A stretch of DNA of 64,000 bases from Synechococcus sp. CBW1107. Lineage in GTDB: Bacteria; Cyanobacteriota; Cyanobacteriia; PCC-6307; Cyanobiaceae. Positions 15,790-24,481 of the stretch are shown one piece after another. The translations under genes were made by a program, and so were the position numbers. Within the stretch, counting starts at the first letter, position 1, and every line of letters begins with the position of its first letter. The stretch lies in NCBI RefSeq assembly GCF_015841355.1, contig NZ_CP064908.1:2852001-2916000 (forward strand). Reading direction: 5' to 3'. The notes beneath the pieces are model-generated. The model did no database searches. It saw only the letters and a program-made list of their open reading frames with translations, and was not told the DNA's origin.

Positions 15790-16824
15790 TCACACCGCCC
15801 GCAGCTCGCCGCTCGCCAGCCGCGCGCGGAAGTCGGCCACGGTGGCGGCCAGGCCCTCGGCCAGGGGGATGCGCGCCCGCCAGCCCAGCGCAGCCAGCCG
15901 GCTCACGTCCAGCTGTTTCTTCGGGGTGCCGTCGGGCTTGCTGCTGTCCCAGTCGATCCTGCCGGCGAAGCCCGTTGCCGCTGCCACCGCCTCCGCCAGC
16001 TCGCGGATGGTGAGGTCCACTCCGGTGCCCACGTTCAGGAAATTCAGCGGTTCGCCGCCATCCCCGCAGGGCGCGCCGGAGGCATCAGGGTTCCAGTGCT
16101 CCAGGGCGTACAGGCAGGCCTCGCCCAGATCGTCGACGTGCAGGAACTCGCGCAGGGGCATGCCCGTGCCCCAGCAGCTCACACATTCGTCGCCACGTTC
16201 GGTGGCTTCATGGAAGCGGCGGATCAGCGCCGGCAGCACGTGGCTGTTGACCGGGTGGTAGTTGTCGCCCGGCCCATACAGATTGGTGGGCATCAGGCTG
16301 ATGGCATCGAAGCCGTGCTGGCGCCGCAGCGCCTCGCAGAGCTTGATGCCGGCGATCTTGGCGATCGCATACCACTCGTTGCTGGGCTCCAGCGCGCCGG
16401 TGAGCAGTGCTTCCTCACGGATCGGCTGCGCCGCGAACTTCGGATAGATGCAGCTGCTGCCCAGGAACAGCAACCGCCGCGTCCCGTGCCGCCAGGCGTT
16501 CTCGATCACCTGGGTCTCGATCTTGAGGTTGTCGAGCAGAAAATCGGCCGGGTAGGTCGCATTGGCATGGATGCCGCCCACCTTCGCCGCCGCCAGCACC
16601 ACCACAGTCGGCCGGTGCGTCGCAAACCAGCCCTCCACCGCCGTCGCGTCGAGCAGGTCGAGCTCCTCTCGCCCGGGGGTGAGCAGCGCTCCCCCGGCAG
16701 CGCGCGCCGCCGCTGCATCTCCGTAACCAGCCCTCTGCAGCGCCCGGCAGATGGCGCTGCCCGCCATGCCGCGATGGCCGGCCACCCATATGCGGTCTTC
16801 TGGGGTGATCAGCTTTTCACTCAC
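15790..16824 (-). CDS. fcl: GDP-L-fucose synthase
   Basis: A 344-residue short-chain dehydrogenase of the WcaG/Fcl type. It carries out epimerisation and NADPH reduction of GDP-4-keto-6-deoxymannose to GDP-L-fucose. Visible features are the Rossmann motif [10 protein letters not shown] near residue 16, [13 protein letters not shown], the active-site YAIAKIAG (Tyr/Lys), [14 protein letters not shown] and [18 protein letters not shown]. Length is slightly above the usual 310-325 owing to insertions near residues 38 and 240. It overlaps the end of gmd by 8 bp, so the two are translationally coupled. Confidence 0.93.
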   Translation of the reverse strand: MSEKLITPEDRIWVAGHRGMAGSAICRALQRAGYGDAAAARAAGGALLTPGREELDLLDATAVEGWFATHRPTVVVLAAAKVGGIHANATYPADFLLDNLKIETQVIENAWRHGTRRLLFLGSSCIYPKFAAQPIREEALLTGALEPSNEWYAIAKIAGIKLCEALRRQHGFDAISLMPTNLYGPGDNYHPVNSHVLPALIRRFHEATERGDECVSCWGTGMPLREFLHVDDLGEACLYALEHWNPDASGAPCGDGGEPLNFLNVGTGVDLTIRELAEAVAAATGFAGRIDWDSSKPDGTPKKQLDVSRLAALGWRARIPLAEGLAATVADFRARLASGELRAV

Positions 16825-17905
16825 GACCGCCCACCACCTTGAAGCCCTTGAGGCGCAGCAGCGCCTCCTTGCGCGCCTCCTCCTTGTCGTGGGCCACCAT
16901 CTCGGTCACCAGCTCGCCAAGGCTGGTAGTGGGTGTCCAGCCCAGTTTGGTGTGGGCATTGCTGGGATCGCCCAGCAGCGTTTCCACTTCGGCGGGCCGG
17001 AAGTAGCGCGGGTCGATGCGCACCACCACCTCGCCGGTGCTGCGCCTGCCGATCTCGTCCACCCCCTCGCCTTGCCACTCGATCGCCCCCCAGCCCAGCT
17101 CAGCTGCTGCCAGCTCGATGAAGCGGCGCACGCTCTCCTGCCGGCCGGTGGCGATAACGAAATCCTCCGGACTCTCCTGCTGGAGCATCCGCCACTGCAT
17201 CTCCACGTAGTCGCGGGCGTGGCCCCAGTCGCGCAGCGAATCGATGTTGCCCATGAACAGGCAGTCGTCGAGGCCGGCATCGATGCGCGCCAGCCCGCGG
17301 GTGATCTTGCGGGTCACGAACGTTTCGCCCCGCCGCGGTGATTCGTGGTTGAACAGGATGCCGTTGCAGGCATACATGCCATAGGCCTCGCGGTAGTTAA
17401 CCGTTATCCAGTAGGCATAGAGTTTGGCCACCCCATAGGGGCTGCGCGGATAGAAAGGGGTGGTTTCCTTCTGGGGGATTTCCTGCACCAGCCCGTAGAG
17501 CTCACTGGTACTGGCCTGGTAGATGCGTGTCTTGTCAGTGAGGTCCAGGATGCGCACCGCCTCCAGGATCCGCAGGGTGCCCAGCGCATCGCAATTGGCG
17601 GTGTATTCCGGGCTCTCGAAGCTCACCGCCACGTGGCTCTGGGCACCGAGGTTGTAGATCTCATCGGGCTGCACCTGTTGCACAATGCGGATCACATTGG
17701 TGCTGTCGGTGAGATCCCCGTAGTGCAGAACAAGGCGCGGATCGCTTTCGTGGGGATCCTGATACAGATGGTCGATCCGCTGGGTGTTCAGGCTGCTGGC
17801 CCGCCGTTTGATGCCGTGCACCACATAGCCCTTCTCGAGCAGCAACTCAGCCAGATAGGAGCCGTCCTGCCCGGAGATGCCCGTGATCAGAGCGGTTTTC
17901 GGCAT
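16817..17905 (-). CDS. gmd: GDP-mannose 4,6-dehydratase
   Basis: A 362-residue protein converting GDP-D-mannose to GDP-4-keto-6-deoxy-D-mannose, the substrate of Fcl. Motifs are [60 protein letters not shown] (catalytic Tyr/Lys) and [17 protein letters not shown]. The ATG at 17,905 begins directly at the Rossmann strand; the longer open frame to 18,046 has no family match. With fcl it forms a two-gene operon for fucose incorporation into surface glycans. Confidence 0.95.
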   Translation of the reverse strand: MPKTALITGISGQDGSYLAELLLEKGYVVHGIKRRASSLNTQRIDHLYQDPHESDPRLVLHYGDLTDSTNVIRIVQQVQPDEIYNLGAQSHVAVSFESPEYTANCDALGTLRILEAVRILDLTDKTRIYQASTSELYGLVQEIPQKETTPFYPRSPYGVAKLYAYWITVNYREAYGMYACNGILFNHESPRRGETFVTRKITRGLARIDAGLDDCLFMGNIDSLRDWGHARDYVEMQWRMLQQESPEDFVIATGRQESVRRFIELAAAELGWGAIEWQGEGVDEIGRRSTGEVVVRIDPRYFRPAEVETLLGDPSNAHTKLGWTPTTSLGELVTEMVAHDKEEARKEALLRLKGFKVVGGRE

Positions 17906-18045
17906 CAGTGCAGCGCTTTGTTGGTGGGTGAACCATTGCAGCAGGCCGTCCTTAGCGCAAGTGCAGCAGCGACGGAAATGGCTGTGGCAGCGTGCAGGGG
18001 ATGGGTCGCCGAAACGAATCAGCCCAGAGACCCGGCAGGACACCA

Positions 18046-18249
18046 CATATGGTGTGCCGGACGGCCTGATTCTGGAGGCTGCCGCAGAGCCTTGGTCCAG
18101 GCCCGGAGTTCAGGTCTGCCAGATCTCCACTGCCTCTGGGTTGGCGGAGCAGACAGCAGCGAACTGCACAGGGGCTGATGTGAAAAGCAAGCGCCGCAGG
18201 TAGCGCGTCCCACGGTGCCCGCTCGCGACATGGCGCTTGTGGCTATTCG
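18046..18249. other. intergenic region upstream of gmd
   Basis: No gene is recognised. It separates gmd from the duplicated repeat/TA module and should hold the gmd promoter, which I could not pinpoint. Confidence 0.3.
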
Positions 18250-18327
18250 GTGAAACCACGGATGCACAGACCCATAGCACAGGCGTACTATTCATTGATC
18301 GTTTTGGGCTTGTCGTCGCTACGGTCA

Positions 18328-18780
18328 TGGCAGAGAACTAAGCGCCGGCTATGCATCCCTTGTCGGCGGCTGCCTGGTCGTTCTGATCACGTTCTTTACC
18401 TCCTACAGCCATGTCGATCTCCTCGGGATCCGCTTCAACGTGAATCAGCAAATCGGAATTCCTGTCCTCATTGCCGCCGTGGCGGCGCTGGTTGGCGAAG
18501 ACGAAGTCTTCTCCGAAGGAGTAGTTAAACTGGCATCCAACGATCGATGCGCAGATCAGAGCGCTCGAGAGCGAGAGGCGAGAGCTCGAGAGCGAGAAGC
18601 GACCGTAGCCGCAGGCCGGCGAAGCCGTAGCTGCTCGAGAAAGAGATAGCGCAGCTCGAGACAGAGAACAAACGGCTCGCCGATCTCGAATCCAGGCTCG
18701 ATGCCTTGTTGCTCAGTGCGGATTCATCCTCGCAGACACCTCCCGCAACCGGCTCCAGCTGAGTGAAGCGGTGGCCGCAT
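18328..18780 (+). pseudogene. membrane/coiled-coil repeat family, copy 6
   Basis: It has the family start context, but codon five is a TAA stop (ATGGCAGAGAACTAAG). Downstream, LVGGCLVVLITFFTSYSHVD and LLGIRFNVNQQIGIP with a second hydrophobic stretch are still readable. The coiled coil in another frame reads DAQIRALESERREARELESE, followed by LADLESRLDALLLS. The third frame at the end gives EAVAALIEAIKPSES, as in copy 3. It is clearly inactive. Confidence 0.55.
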
Positions 18781-18852
18781 TGATAGAAGCGATCAAGCCG
18801 TCGGAATCCTGAGCATGTCTATGTCTATCGCAGAATGTTGGCGTGGCATCGC

Positions 18853-19197
18853 TCAGGTCCCGGAGGGCAGCAGCTTGCCCAGCTGGGCCGACACACCGGC
18901 GCAATCGGCGGCGGCCAGAGCGCCCAGGCCACCCAACACCAGCCGCTCATCAATGGTGAACAGCTTGAAGCGCACCAGGCAGGGTTGGGGCAGGCCCGCG
19001 GCCTTGAGATCTTCAAGGGGCCAATCGAGGGGCCAGGAGGATTGCCGCGCTGATGTGATCATCGCCAGCAGCAGATGGCCACAGCTTTGCTGAAAGCAGA
19101 GCTGTGAGAGCACCAACGCCGGCCGCTGCTTCTGGGCCTGGCGATCAGTGAATGGGAACGGAACTCGCACCACCGTGTACCTCTTGAAGGCGCTCAC
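18853..19197 (-). CDS. PemK/MazF-like toxin (second copy)
   Basis: A 114-residue toxin nearly identical to that at 6,799, differing at a handful of positions (for example KRYTVV and RQAQKQR). It keeps the PemK core RVPFPFTDR, PALVLSQ and LLLAMITSA. GTG start with a 4-bp overlap to the antitoxin stop. Together with the flanking membrane/coiled-coil copy it is part of a duplication of about 1.2 kb. Confidence 0.8.
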   Translation of the reverse strand: MSAFKRYTVVRVPFPFTDRQAQKQRPALVLSQLCFQQSCGHLLLAMITSARQSSWPLDWPLEDLKAAGLPQPCLVRFKLFTIDERLVLGGLGALAAADCAGVSAQLGKLLPSGT

Positions 19198-19418
19198 AGT
19201 TCGCGGAACGCCTCCTCATCCGCCGGGCTACTCCACTCGCTAAGGCTGCTCTCCAGCCCCCGGAGATAGGCCAGATCCAACGGCGTCACCGCCCGCACGC
19301 GCACCGAGCCATCCTCCAGTTCCCAACTGAGCTGGTCGCCCTGCCGCAATCCCAGGGCCTCACGCACCGCCTTCGGCACCGTGACCTGTCCTTTGGCGGT
19401 GAGTGTGGCGACTTCCAT
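19194..19418 (-). CDS. MazE/AbrB-like antitoxin (second copy)
   Basis: A 74-residue antitoxin, near-identical to the one at 7,140: MEVATLTAKGQVTVPKAVRE, QGDQLSWELEDGSVRVRAVT. Because two almost identical antitoxins are made, they could cross-neutralise both toxins. A perfect palindrome lies 51 bp upstream. Confidence 0.8.
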   Translation of the reverse strand: MEVATLTAKGQVTVPKAVREALGLRQGDQLSWELEDGSVRVRAVTPLDLAYLRGLESSLSEWSSPADEEAFREL

Positions 19419-19468
19419 CGGTGGCAGACCAGTCACTGCTCAAAGCCTAGGCCGCATGTCTCCTTGTC

Positions 19469-19483
19469 GTAAGGCGTCCTTAC
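19469..19483. promoter_or_regulatory. operator-like perfect palindrome
   Basis: GTAAGGCGTCCTTAC is a perfect 6-3-6 inverted repeat upstream of the second MazE-like antitoxin. It resembles the sites at 838 and 7,415 and is a good candidate for antitoxin binding. Confidence 0.45.
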
Positions 19484-19489
19484 GGGCTT

Positions 19490-19632
19490 GTCGTCGCTAC
19501 GGTCATGGCATAGGACGAAGCGCCGGTTTCCTCGGCTCAGCCCGATCCGTTTCCCTTCCTGATTCGGGTCAATCCGGTTGTCGCGTCTCCCGTTAAGGCT
19601 TTTCGAGGGCAATGGAAGCTGGGTCGAGCCCC
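19490..19632 (+). pseudogene. fused relics: repeat-family start and AbrB antitoxin tail
   Basis: From 19,490 to about 19,560 the sequence matches the start of the membrane/coiled-coil family (CGTCGCTACGGTCATGGCAT, with a stop in codon three). From 19,561 to 19,632 it matches the antitoxin gene at 14,140-14,205, covering codons for IRVxPVxASPVKAFRGQxKL. Both are truncated and joined. The start of the neighbouring transporter's open frame lies inside this debris, so its upstream extension is not native. Confidence 0.55.
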
Positions 19633-19743
19633 TGCTCAACATTGCTGCGCAAGAGCTGCTTGAGCGTGACGCGCTCGCTGGCCTTCACTCCAGTGACCAC
19701 GGACACTCTGCGTCCAGGGCGAGCTGGCATCCTGGTTGCGCTC

Positions 19744-21555
19744 ATGCCGGTGTTGCTTTTGATCACTCCCTCCGGCTGGATCACCCTCGCGGTGCTGTTG
19801 GCGGCGATCGTGGTGTTCGTGGGCGGCTGGCTCGCCCCTGACATCGTGGCCCTGGTGGCCGCCGGGCTGCTGATCGCCACCGGTGTGCTCAAGGCCGGCG
19901 ATGCCCTGGCCGGTTTCGGCAGCCCGGCCCTGATCACCCTGCTGGGGATGTTCGTGCTCTCCGAAGGCCTGCTGCACAGCGGCGCCCTCGATCGCCTGCG
20001 CGAACTGCTCGGCTCGCCGCGGATCCGCTCGCCCCAGCGGCTCGTGGCCCTGCTGGCCGGCGTGGTGGCCCCGCTCTCCGGGGTGATTCCCAACACGCCG
20101 ATCGTGGCGATCCTGCTGCCGGTGATTGAAGGCTGGTGCCGGCGCCGTGGCGTCAGCCCCTCGAAGGTGCTGATCCCCCTCTCGGTCGCCACGATCACCG
20201 GCGGCACCCTCACCCTGATCGGCACCTCCACCAACCTGCTGGCCAGCGACGTGTCGGCCAAGCTGGGCTACGGCGAATTCCAGCTGTTCTCCTTCACGGC
20301 CATCGGCATTCCGGTGTGGCTGATCGGCAGCCTCTACCTGCTGCTGGCGGCCCGCTTCCTGCCCGATCGCGGCCACGACGGCGGCACGTCGCTGACCGAA
20401 CTCACCCGCCAGGGCTACCTCACCGAGGTGGTGCTGCCCTCCCGCTCGCCCCTCTGCGATCGCACCCTGCATGCCAGCCGCCTGCAGCGCCGCTTCGATG
20501 TGGATGTGCTGGCGGTGCACCGCGGCGGCCAGAAGCTGCAGCCGCCCCTGGCCGAGCTTCGTCTTCAGGCCTCCGACCGCCTGCTGCTGCGCTGCAGCCG
20601 CAGTGAACTGCTGCGCCTGCAGCAGGATCAGATGGTGGCCCTGGCCGGCACCCTGCTGGAAGCCCCCGATGCTGCTGGCGTCTCCAGCCTGCCCTCAGGC
20701 ATCCGCCTCACCGAGGTGCTGCTGCCGGCCGGCTCCCAACTGGCCGGCTCCACCTTGCGCGACCTGCGCTTCCGCCAGCGCTTCAACGCCACCGTGCTGG
20801 CCGTGAAGCGCGCCAACACCACCCTGCAGGACCGGCTCGGGCGGCTCACACTCAAGGAAGGCGACCTGCTGCTGCTGCAGGCGCCCCTCGATTCCATCCG
20901 CGGTCTGCAGGAGAACAGCGAGCTGGTGGTGCTCGATGAACTCGAGAGCGATCTGCCCACTACCCACCGCAAGGGCCTGGCGGTGCTCACCATGCTGGCG
21001 GTGCTGCTGCTCTCCGGCCTGCAGATCATGCCCCTGGTGGCGGCGGTGCTGCTGGGCGTGGGGGTGCTGGTGATCAGCGGCTGCCTCGATGCCAGCAGCG
21101 CCCTGCGCGCCATCCGTTGGGATGTGTACCTGCTGCTGGGAGGCCTGTTCAGCTTCAGTGCGGCGCTGCAGCAGAGCGGCCTGGCCCAGCTGGCGGCCGA
21201 TGCCCTGCTCGTGCGCCTGGAGGGCTGGCCGGTCTACGGCGCCCTGGTGGCCGTGTATGCCGTGACCCTCGTGGGCACCGAACTGCTCAGCAACGGCGCC
21301 ACCGTGGTGCTGCTGCTGCCGGTGGTGGCCAAGCTGGCCGAAGGCCTGCAGCAGCCTCCGCTGATGTTCATCTACGTGGTGGTGTTCGCCGCCAGCCAGA
21401 GCTTTCTTTCGCCGATCGGTTACCAGACGAACCTGATGGTCTATTCCCCGGGGAACTACCGCTTCCTGGATTTTCTTCGTTTCGGCTGGCCGCTGTCGCT
21501 GCTTTATGCCGTGGTGATTCCGTTGGTGATCCTGCATGCGGTTCCTGGTGGCTGA
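19744..21555 (+). CDS. SLC13/DASS-type permease with two RCK_C domains
   Basis: A membrane transporter of 603 residues from the ATG at 19,744. Many hydrophobic helices are arranged as two halves separated by a soluble insert. The insert holds two TrkA-C/RCK_C-like domains at about residues 217-300 (YLTEVVLPSRSPLCDRTL) and 319-400 (LTEVLLPAGSQLAGSTL). The first half ends in NTPIVAILLPVIEGW and LIGTSTNLLAS, the second in NGATVVLLLPVV and IGYQTNLMVYSPGNY, the paired substrate-site loops of the family. Likely anion (sulfate or dicarboxylate) uptake; substrate not readable. The open frame extends to 19,612 but that part is antitoxin debris. Confidence 0.85.
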   Translation: MPVLLLITPSGWITLAVLLAAIVVFVGGWLAPDIVALVAAGLLIATGVLKAGDALAGFGSPALITLLGMFVLSEGLLHSGALDRLRELLGSPRIRSPQRLVALLAGVVAPLSGVIPNTPIVAILLPVIEGWCRRRGVSPSKVLIPLSVATITGGTLTLIGTSTNLLASDVSAKLGYGEFQLFSFTAIGIPVWLIGSLYLLLAARFLPDRGHDGGTSLTELTRQGYLTEVVLPSRSPLCDRTLHASRLQRRFDVDVLAVHRGGQKLQPPLAELRLQASDRLLLRCSRSELLRLQQDQMVALAGTLLEAPDAAGVSSLPSGIRLTEVLLPAGSQLAGSTLRDLRFRQRFNATVLAVKRANTTLQDRLGRLTLKEGDLLLLQAPLDSIRGLQENSELVVLDELESDLPTTHRKGLAVLTMLAVLLLSGLQIMPLVAAVLLGVGVLVISGCLDASSALRAIRWDVYLLLGGLFSFSAALQQSGLAQLAADALLVRLEGWPVYGALVAVYAVTLVGTELLSNGATVVLLLPVVAKLAEGLQQPPLMFIYVVVFAASQSFLSPIGYQTNLMVYSPGNYRFLDFLRFGWPLSLLYAVVIPLVILHAVPGG

Positions 21556-21622
21556 TCGTGATCAGCCGGAAAGACTTCGCCTGTCCACGACTCCAGCTCC
21601 TTGCCGCCTGAGATTGCACCCC

Positions 21623-21799
21623 ATGACGCCGCTACCCGCTGCACTGTTCGACACCCTCGAAACGGTCCTGATGCACTGGCGCTCGGGCCAGGCTGAAGCG
21701 GCGCTGGAGGCGTTGCAGGAAGCGATCGCTCAGGCGCCGGCTGGGTTCAGCGAGCGCGGGACCCTCCAGCTGGCCAGGATCCGGCTGCTTGAACGGTAG
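21623..21799 (+). pseudogene. 5' end of TPR/GT32-like gene, cut by IS256
   Basis: A short open frame of 58 codons reads MTPLPAALFDTLETVLMHWR and EAALEALQEAIAQAP, a TPR-like helix pair. It reaches a stop two codons into the IS256 element. If the element and one copy of its 8-bp target duplication are removed, the frame runs directly into 25,842 and on to 27,919. That gives 750 codons including the stop, with the junction reading RLLEQLGRQSDAKAQQAAL. So this is the true N-terminus of the gene at 25,886. Confidence 0.85.
21787..21794. repeat. target-site duplication, left (IS256 copy 1)
   Basis: GCTTGAAC, repeated at 25,834-25,841 on the other side of the element. Eight-base duplications are characteristic of the IS256 family. 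Confidence 0.85.
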
Positions 21800-21835
21800 C
21801 GCCCCTCCGAGTGGTGTAACTCAGGAGGTCCTGTG

Positions 21836-21851
21836 ACCCTCTCCGGAGGGT
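21836..21851. terminator. subterminal hairpin of IS256 copy 1, left
   Basis: ACCCTCTCCGGAGGGT forms a 6-bp stem with a 4-base loop just inside the left terminal repeat, downstream of the transposase stop. It may end transposase transcription. The identical hairpin is present in copy 2. Confidence 0.35.
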
Positions 21852-23185
21852 GAACAGGAGCAGTCAGGGGATGACTGCTTGGAAGCTGATTGCGCAGCTC
21901 CATTGATCCATTATGAACCCTGATCGCTGAATTGGCAACTCAGCGATCGATGTGTTCTGTGTAGATCGAGGTAGAAGCTGGTGCGCTTCAGCTGATGGTT
22001 GCAGCCGGCTGGGCGTTCGGATCTGCATCGGTGAGCTCCAAGGGCTCTTCTGGCTCTGGGATCTTGGCCATGGTGGCCTCAGAGAAGAAGCGGCGACGCT
22101 CCAGCTGCCATTCCTCCTGCTGCTCCAGCAGCTGGCTGCCCACCAGGCGCACGATCGCTGGATCATTGGGGAAGATGCCGACCACGTTGGTGCGGCGTTT
22201 GATCTCCTTGTTGAGGCGCTCGAGCGGGTTGGTGCTCCAGACCTTGCGCCAGTGCTCCTGGGGGAAGTGCAGGAAGGCCAGCACGTCGTCCCGGGCGGCT
22301 TCCATCACGGGCACGGCGCCGGGGAACTGCTTGCGCAGCATCTCGGTGACCCGCTGCCAGTGGGCGCGCACCTGATCTGGAGCCTGGATCACGAACACCG
22401 CTTTCATGGCAGCGGCCACCATGTCCTGGCCGGCCTTGGGCACATGGCTCAGCAGGTTGCGCAGGAAGTGCACCCGGCACCTCTGCCAGCTACTGCCCTG
22501 GAACATCCGCTTGATCGCTGCCGTCAGGCCCAGGTGGGCATCCGAGATCACCAGGCGGGTGCCGTCGAGGCCACGCTCCTTGAGTGAGCCCAGGAACTGA
22601 CGCCAGAAGCCCTCCGCCTCGCTGTCGCCCACGGCAATGCCGAGAACTTCGCGGTAGCCGAGGGCATTGATGCCGATCGCCACCACCACCGCCCGCGACA
22701 CCACCTGCATATTTCGGCCCAGGCGGCCGTGGAGGTAGGTGGCGTCGAGGTAGACGTAGGGAAAGCGGGCATGGTCAAGCGGCCGGCCCAGAAAGGCTTT
22801 CACCTGCTCATCGAGCCCCTGGCAGATGCGGCTCACCTCCGATTTGGAGATGCCGCTGGCCCCGCCCAGCGCCTCCACCAGGGCGTCGACCTTGCGGGTG
22901 GAGATCCCGCCGGTGTAGGCCTCCATCACCACGGCGTAGAGCGCCTTGTCCACCCGGCGGCGTGGCTCCAGCCAGCTGGGAAAGAAGCTGCCCTGCCGCA
23001 ACCTGGGAATGGCCAGGCTGAGGTCGCCCACCTGGGTGGTGAGCAGCCGCTCCCGGTAGCCGTTGCGATGGGTGTGTCAGGCGACAGCGAAAACTGGTCC
23101 GGAGGCGACACGAAAACTGGTCCACCCCGTGGAGCGAGCCAGGCAGGACGACAAGGGCAGCGCAGGGGCGCCATCTCTGGAGCCG

Positions 23186-24481
23186 ATGGTTCTGGAGACA
23201 GCTGTGCAGACCCCTCAGGACGTGGAGGCGATGCGACGGCTATCGGCAGCAGGTTGGGGCCGGAGGCGGATTGCTAAAGAACTGGGCTGTTCACCGGAGA
23301 CGGTGCGCAAGTACCTGCGGCAGGGTGGCTGGCAGCCCTACGGGAAGCCCTGCCGCAACACGGTTCTCGATGGCCAACGGGAGTGGCTGCGGCAGCGGTT
23401 TATGGCCCACCGCGGCAATGCCGATGTGGTGCGGCAGGAGCTGGCCAGTGAGAAGGGAATCGAGGTGAGCCTGCGGACAGTGGAGCGTGCCGTGGAGCCG
23501 TGGCGGCGGGAGCTGCGCAACGCGGCCCTGGCGACGGTGCGGTTTGAGACCCCGCCGGGCCGGCAACTGCAGGCAGACTTTGGCCAGTGCCTGGTGAGCA
23601 TTGGCGGCGAGCGGGTGCGGGTGCACCTGGCGGTGCTCACCCTGGGGTACTCGCGCCGGCTGCTGGTGCGGGCATTCCGCAGCGAGAAGCAGGACCACTG
23701 GCTCCAGGCCCTGGAGGAGGGTTTCCGCCACTGGGGCGGGGTACCGCAGGAGGTGCTGGTGGATAACGCCCGTGCGCTGGTGAGCCAGCACGATCCCGAG
23801 CGCAACATCCTGGTTTTTGCCGAGCGGCTGGAGGAGTTCGCCCGTTACTGGGGGTTCAAGCCCCGTGCCTGTCGGCCGTACCGGGCCAGAACCAAAGGCA
23901 AGGACGAGCGTGGGGTGGCGTACGTCAAGAGGAACGCCATCGCTGGGCGGGAGTTCAGCAGCTGGGCGGAGTTTGAGGCCCATCTGGTGCGCTGGACCCG
24001 CGAGGTGGCCGACCTGCGGGTGCACGGCACCACCGGCGAGGCGCCGCTGGACCGGTTTGTGCGGGCAGAAGCCCAGGCGTTGCAGCCGCTGGAGGCCAAG
24101 CCGTCGTTCCTGGCGGAGCGGGAGCTGGTGCGGATCGTGCACAGCGACTGCTGCGTGGAGGTGGAGGCGAACTGGTACTCGGCGCCGCAGGCGCTGATCC
24201 GTCAGCGGGTGAGCGTGCTGGTGCGCGATCAACAGGTACTGATCCGCCACGGCGGCCGGATCGTCGCTGAGCACAGGCGCCAGCGGCCCGGTAGCCGCAG
24301 CCGCCAGGTGATCGACGGCCATTGGGAGGGCCTGCTGCCGCAACGGCAGCAGCGCGAGGCGGAGCGATCGCTGCGGGATGGCAACGCAAGACGTGATCAG
24401 GAGCAGCGCCCGGTCCGCAGCTCTGAACTGGCCCGGCCTCTGGCGGTTTATGCCGAGCTGATCGGGGAGGTGGCGGCATGA
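23186..24481 (+). CDS. istA: IS21-family transposase IstA
   Basis: A 431-residue transposase. It has an N-terminal helix-turn-helix (WGRRRIAKELGCSPETVRKY). The integrase core follows, with ATVRFETPPGRQLQADFGQ (first Asp), EVLVDNARALV (second Asp) and GKDERGVAYVKRNAI (catalytic Glu). Then comes a C-terminal beta domain (CCVEVEANWYSAPQAL). I chose the ATG at 23,186; the frame is open back to 23,063, outside the element. The stop overlaps the istB start by 4 bp, typical of IS21. Confidence 0.92.
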   Translation: MVLETAVQTPQDVEAMRRLSAAGWGRRRIAKELGCSPETVRKYLRQGGWQPYGKPCRNTVLDGQREWLRQRFMAHRGNADVVRQELASEKGIEVSLRTVERAVEPWRRELRNAALATVRFETPPGRQLQADFGQCLVSIGGERVRVHLAVLTLGYSRRLLVRAFRSEKQDHWLQALEEGFRHWGGVPQEVLVDNARALVSQHDPERNILVFAERLEEFARYWGFKPRACRPYRARTKGKDERGVAYVKRNAIAGREFSSWAEFEAHLVRWTREVADLRVHGTTGEAPLDRFVRAEAQALQPLEAKPSFLAERELVRIVHSDCCVEVEANWYSAPQALIRQRVSVLVRDQQVLIRHGGRIVAEHRRQRPGSRSRQVIDGHWEGLLPQRQQREAERSLRDGNARRDQEQRPVRSSELARPLAVYAELIGEVAA

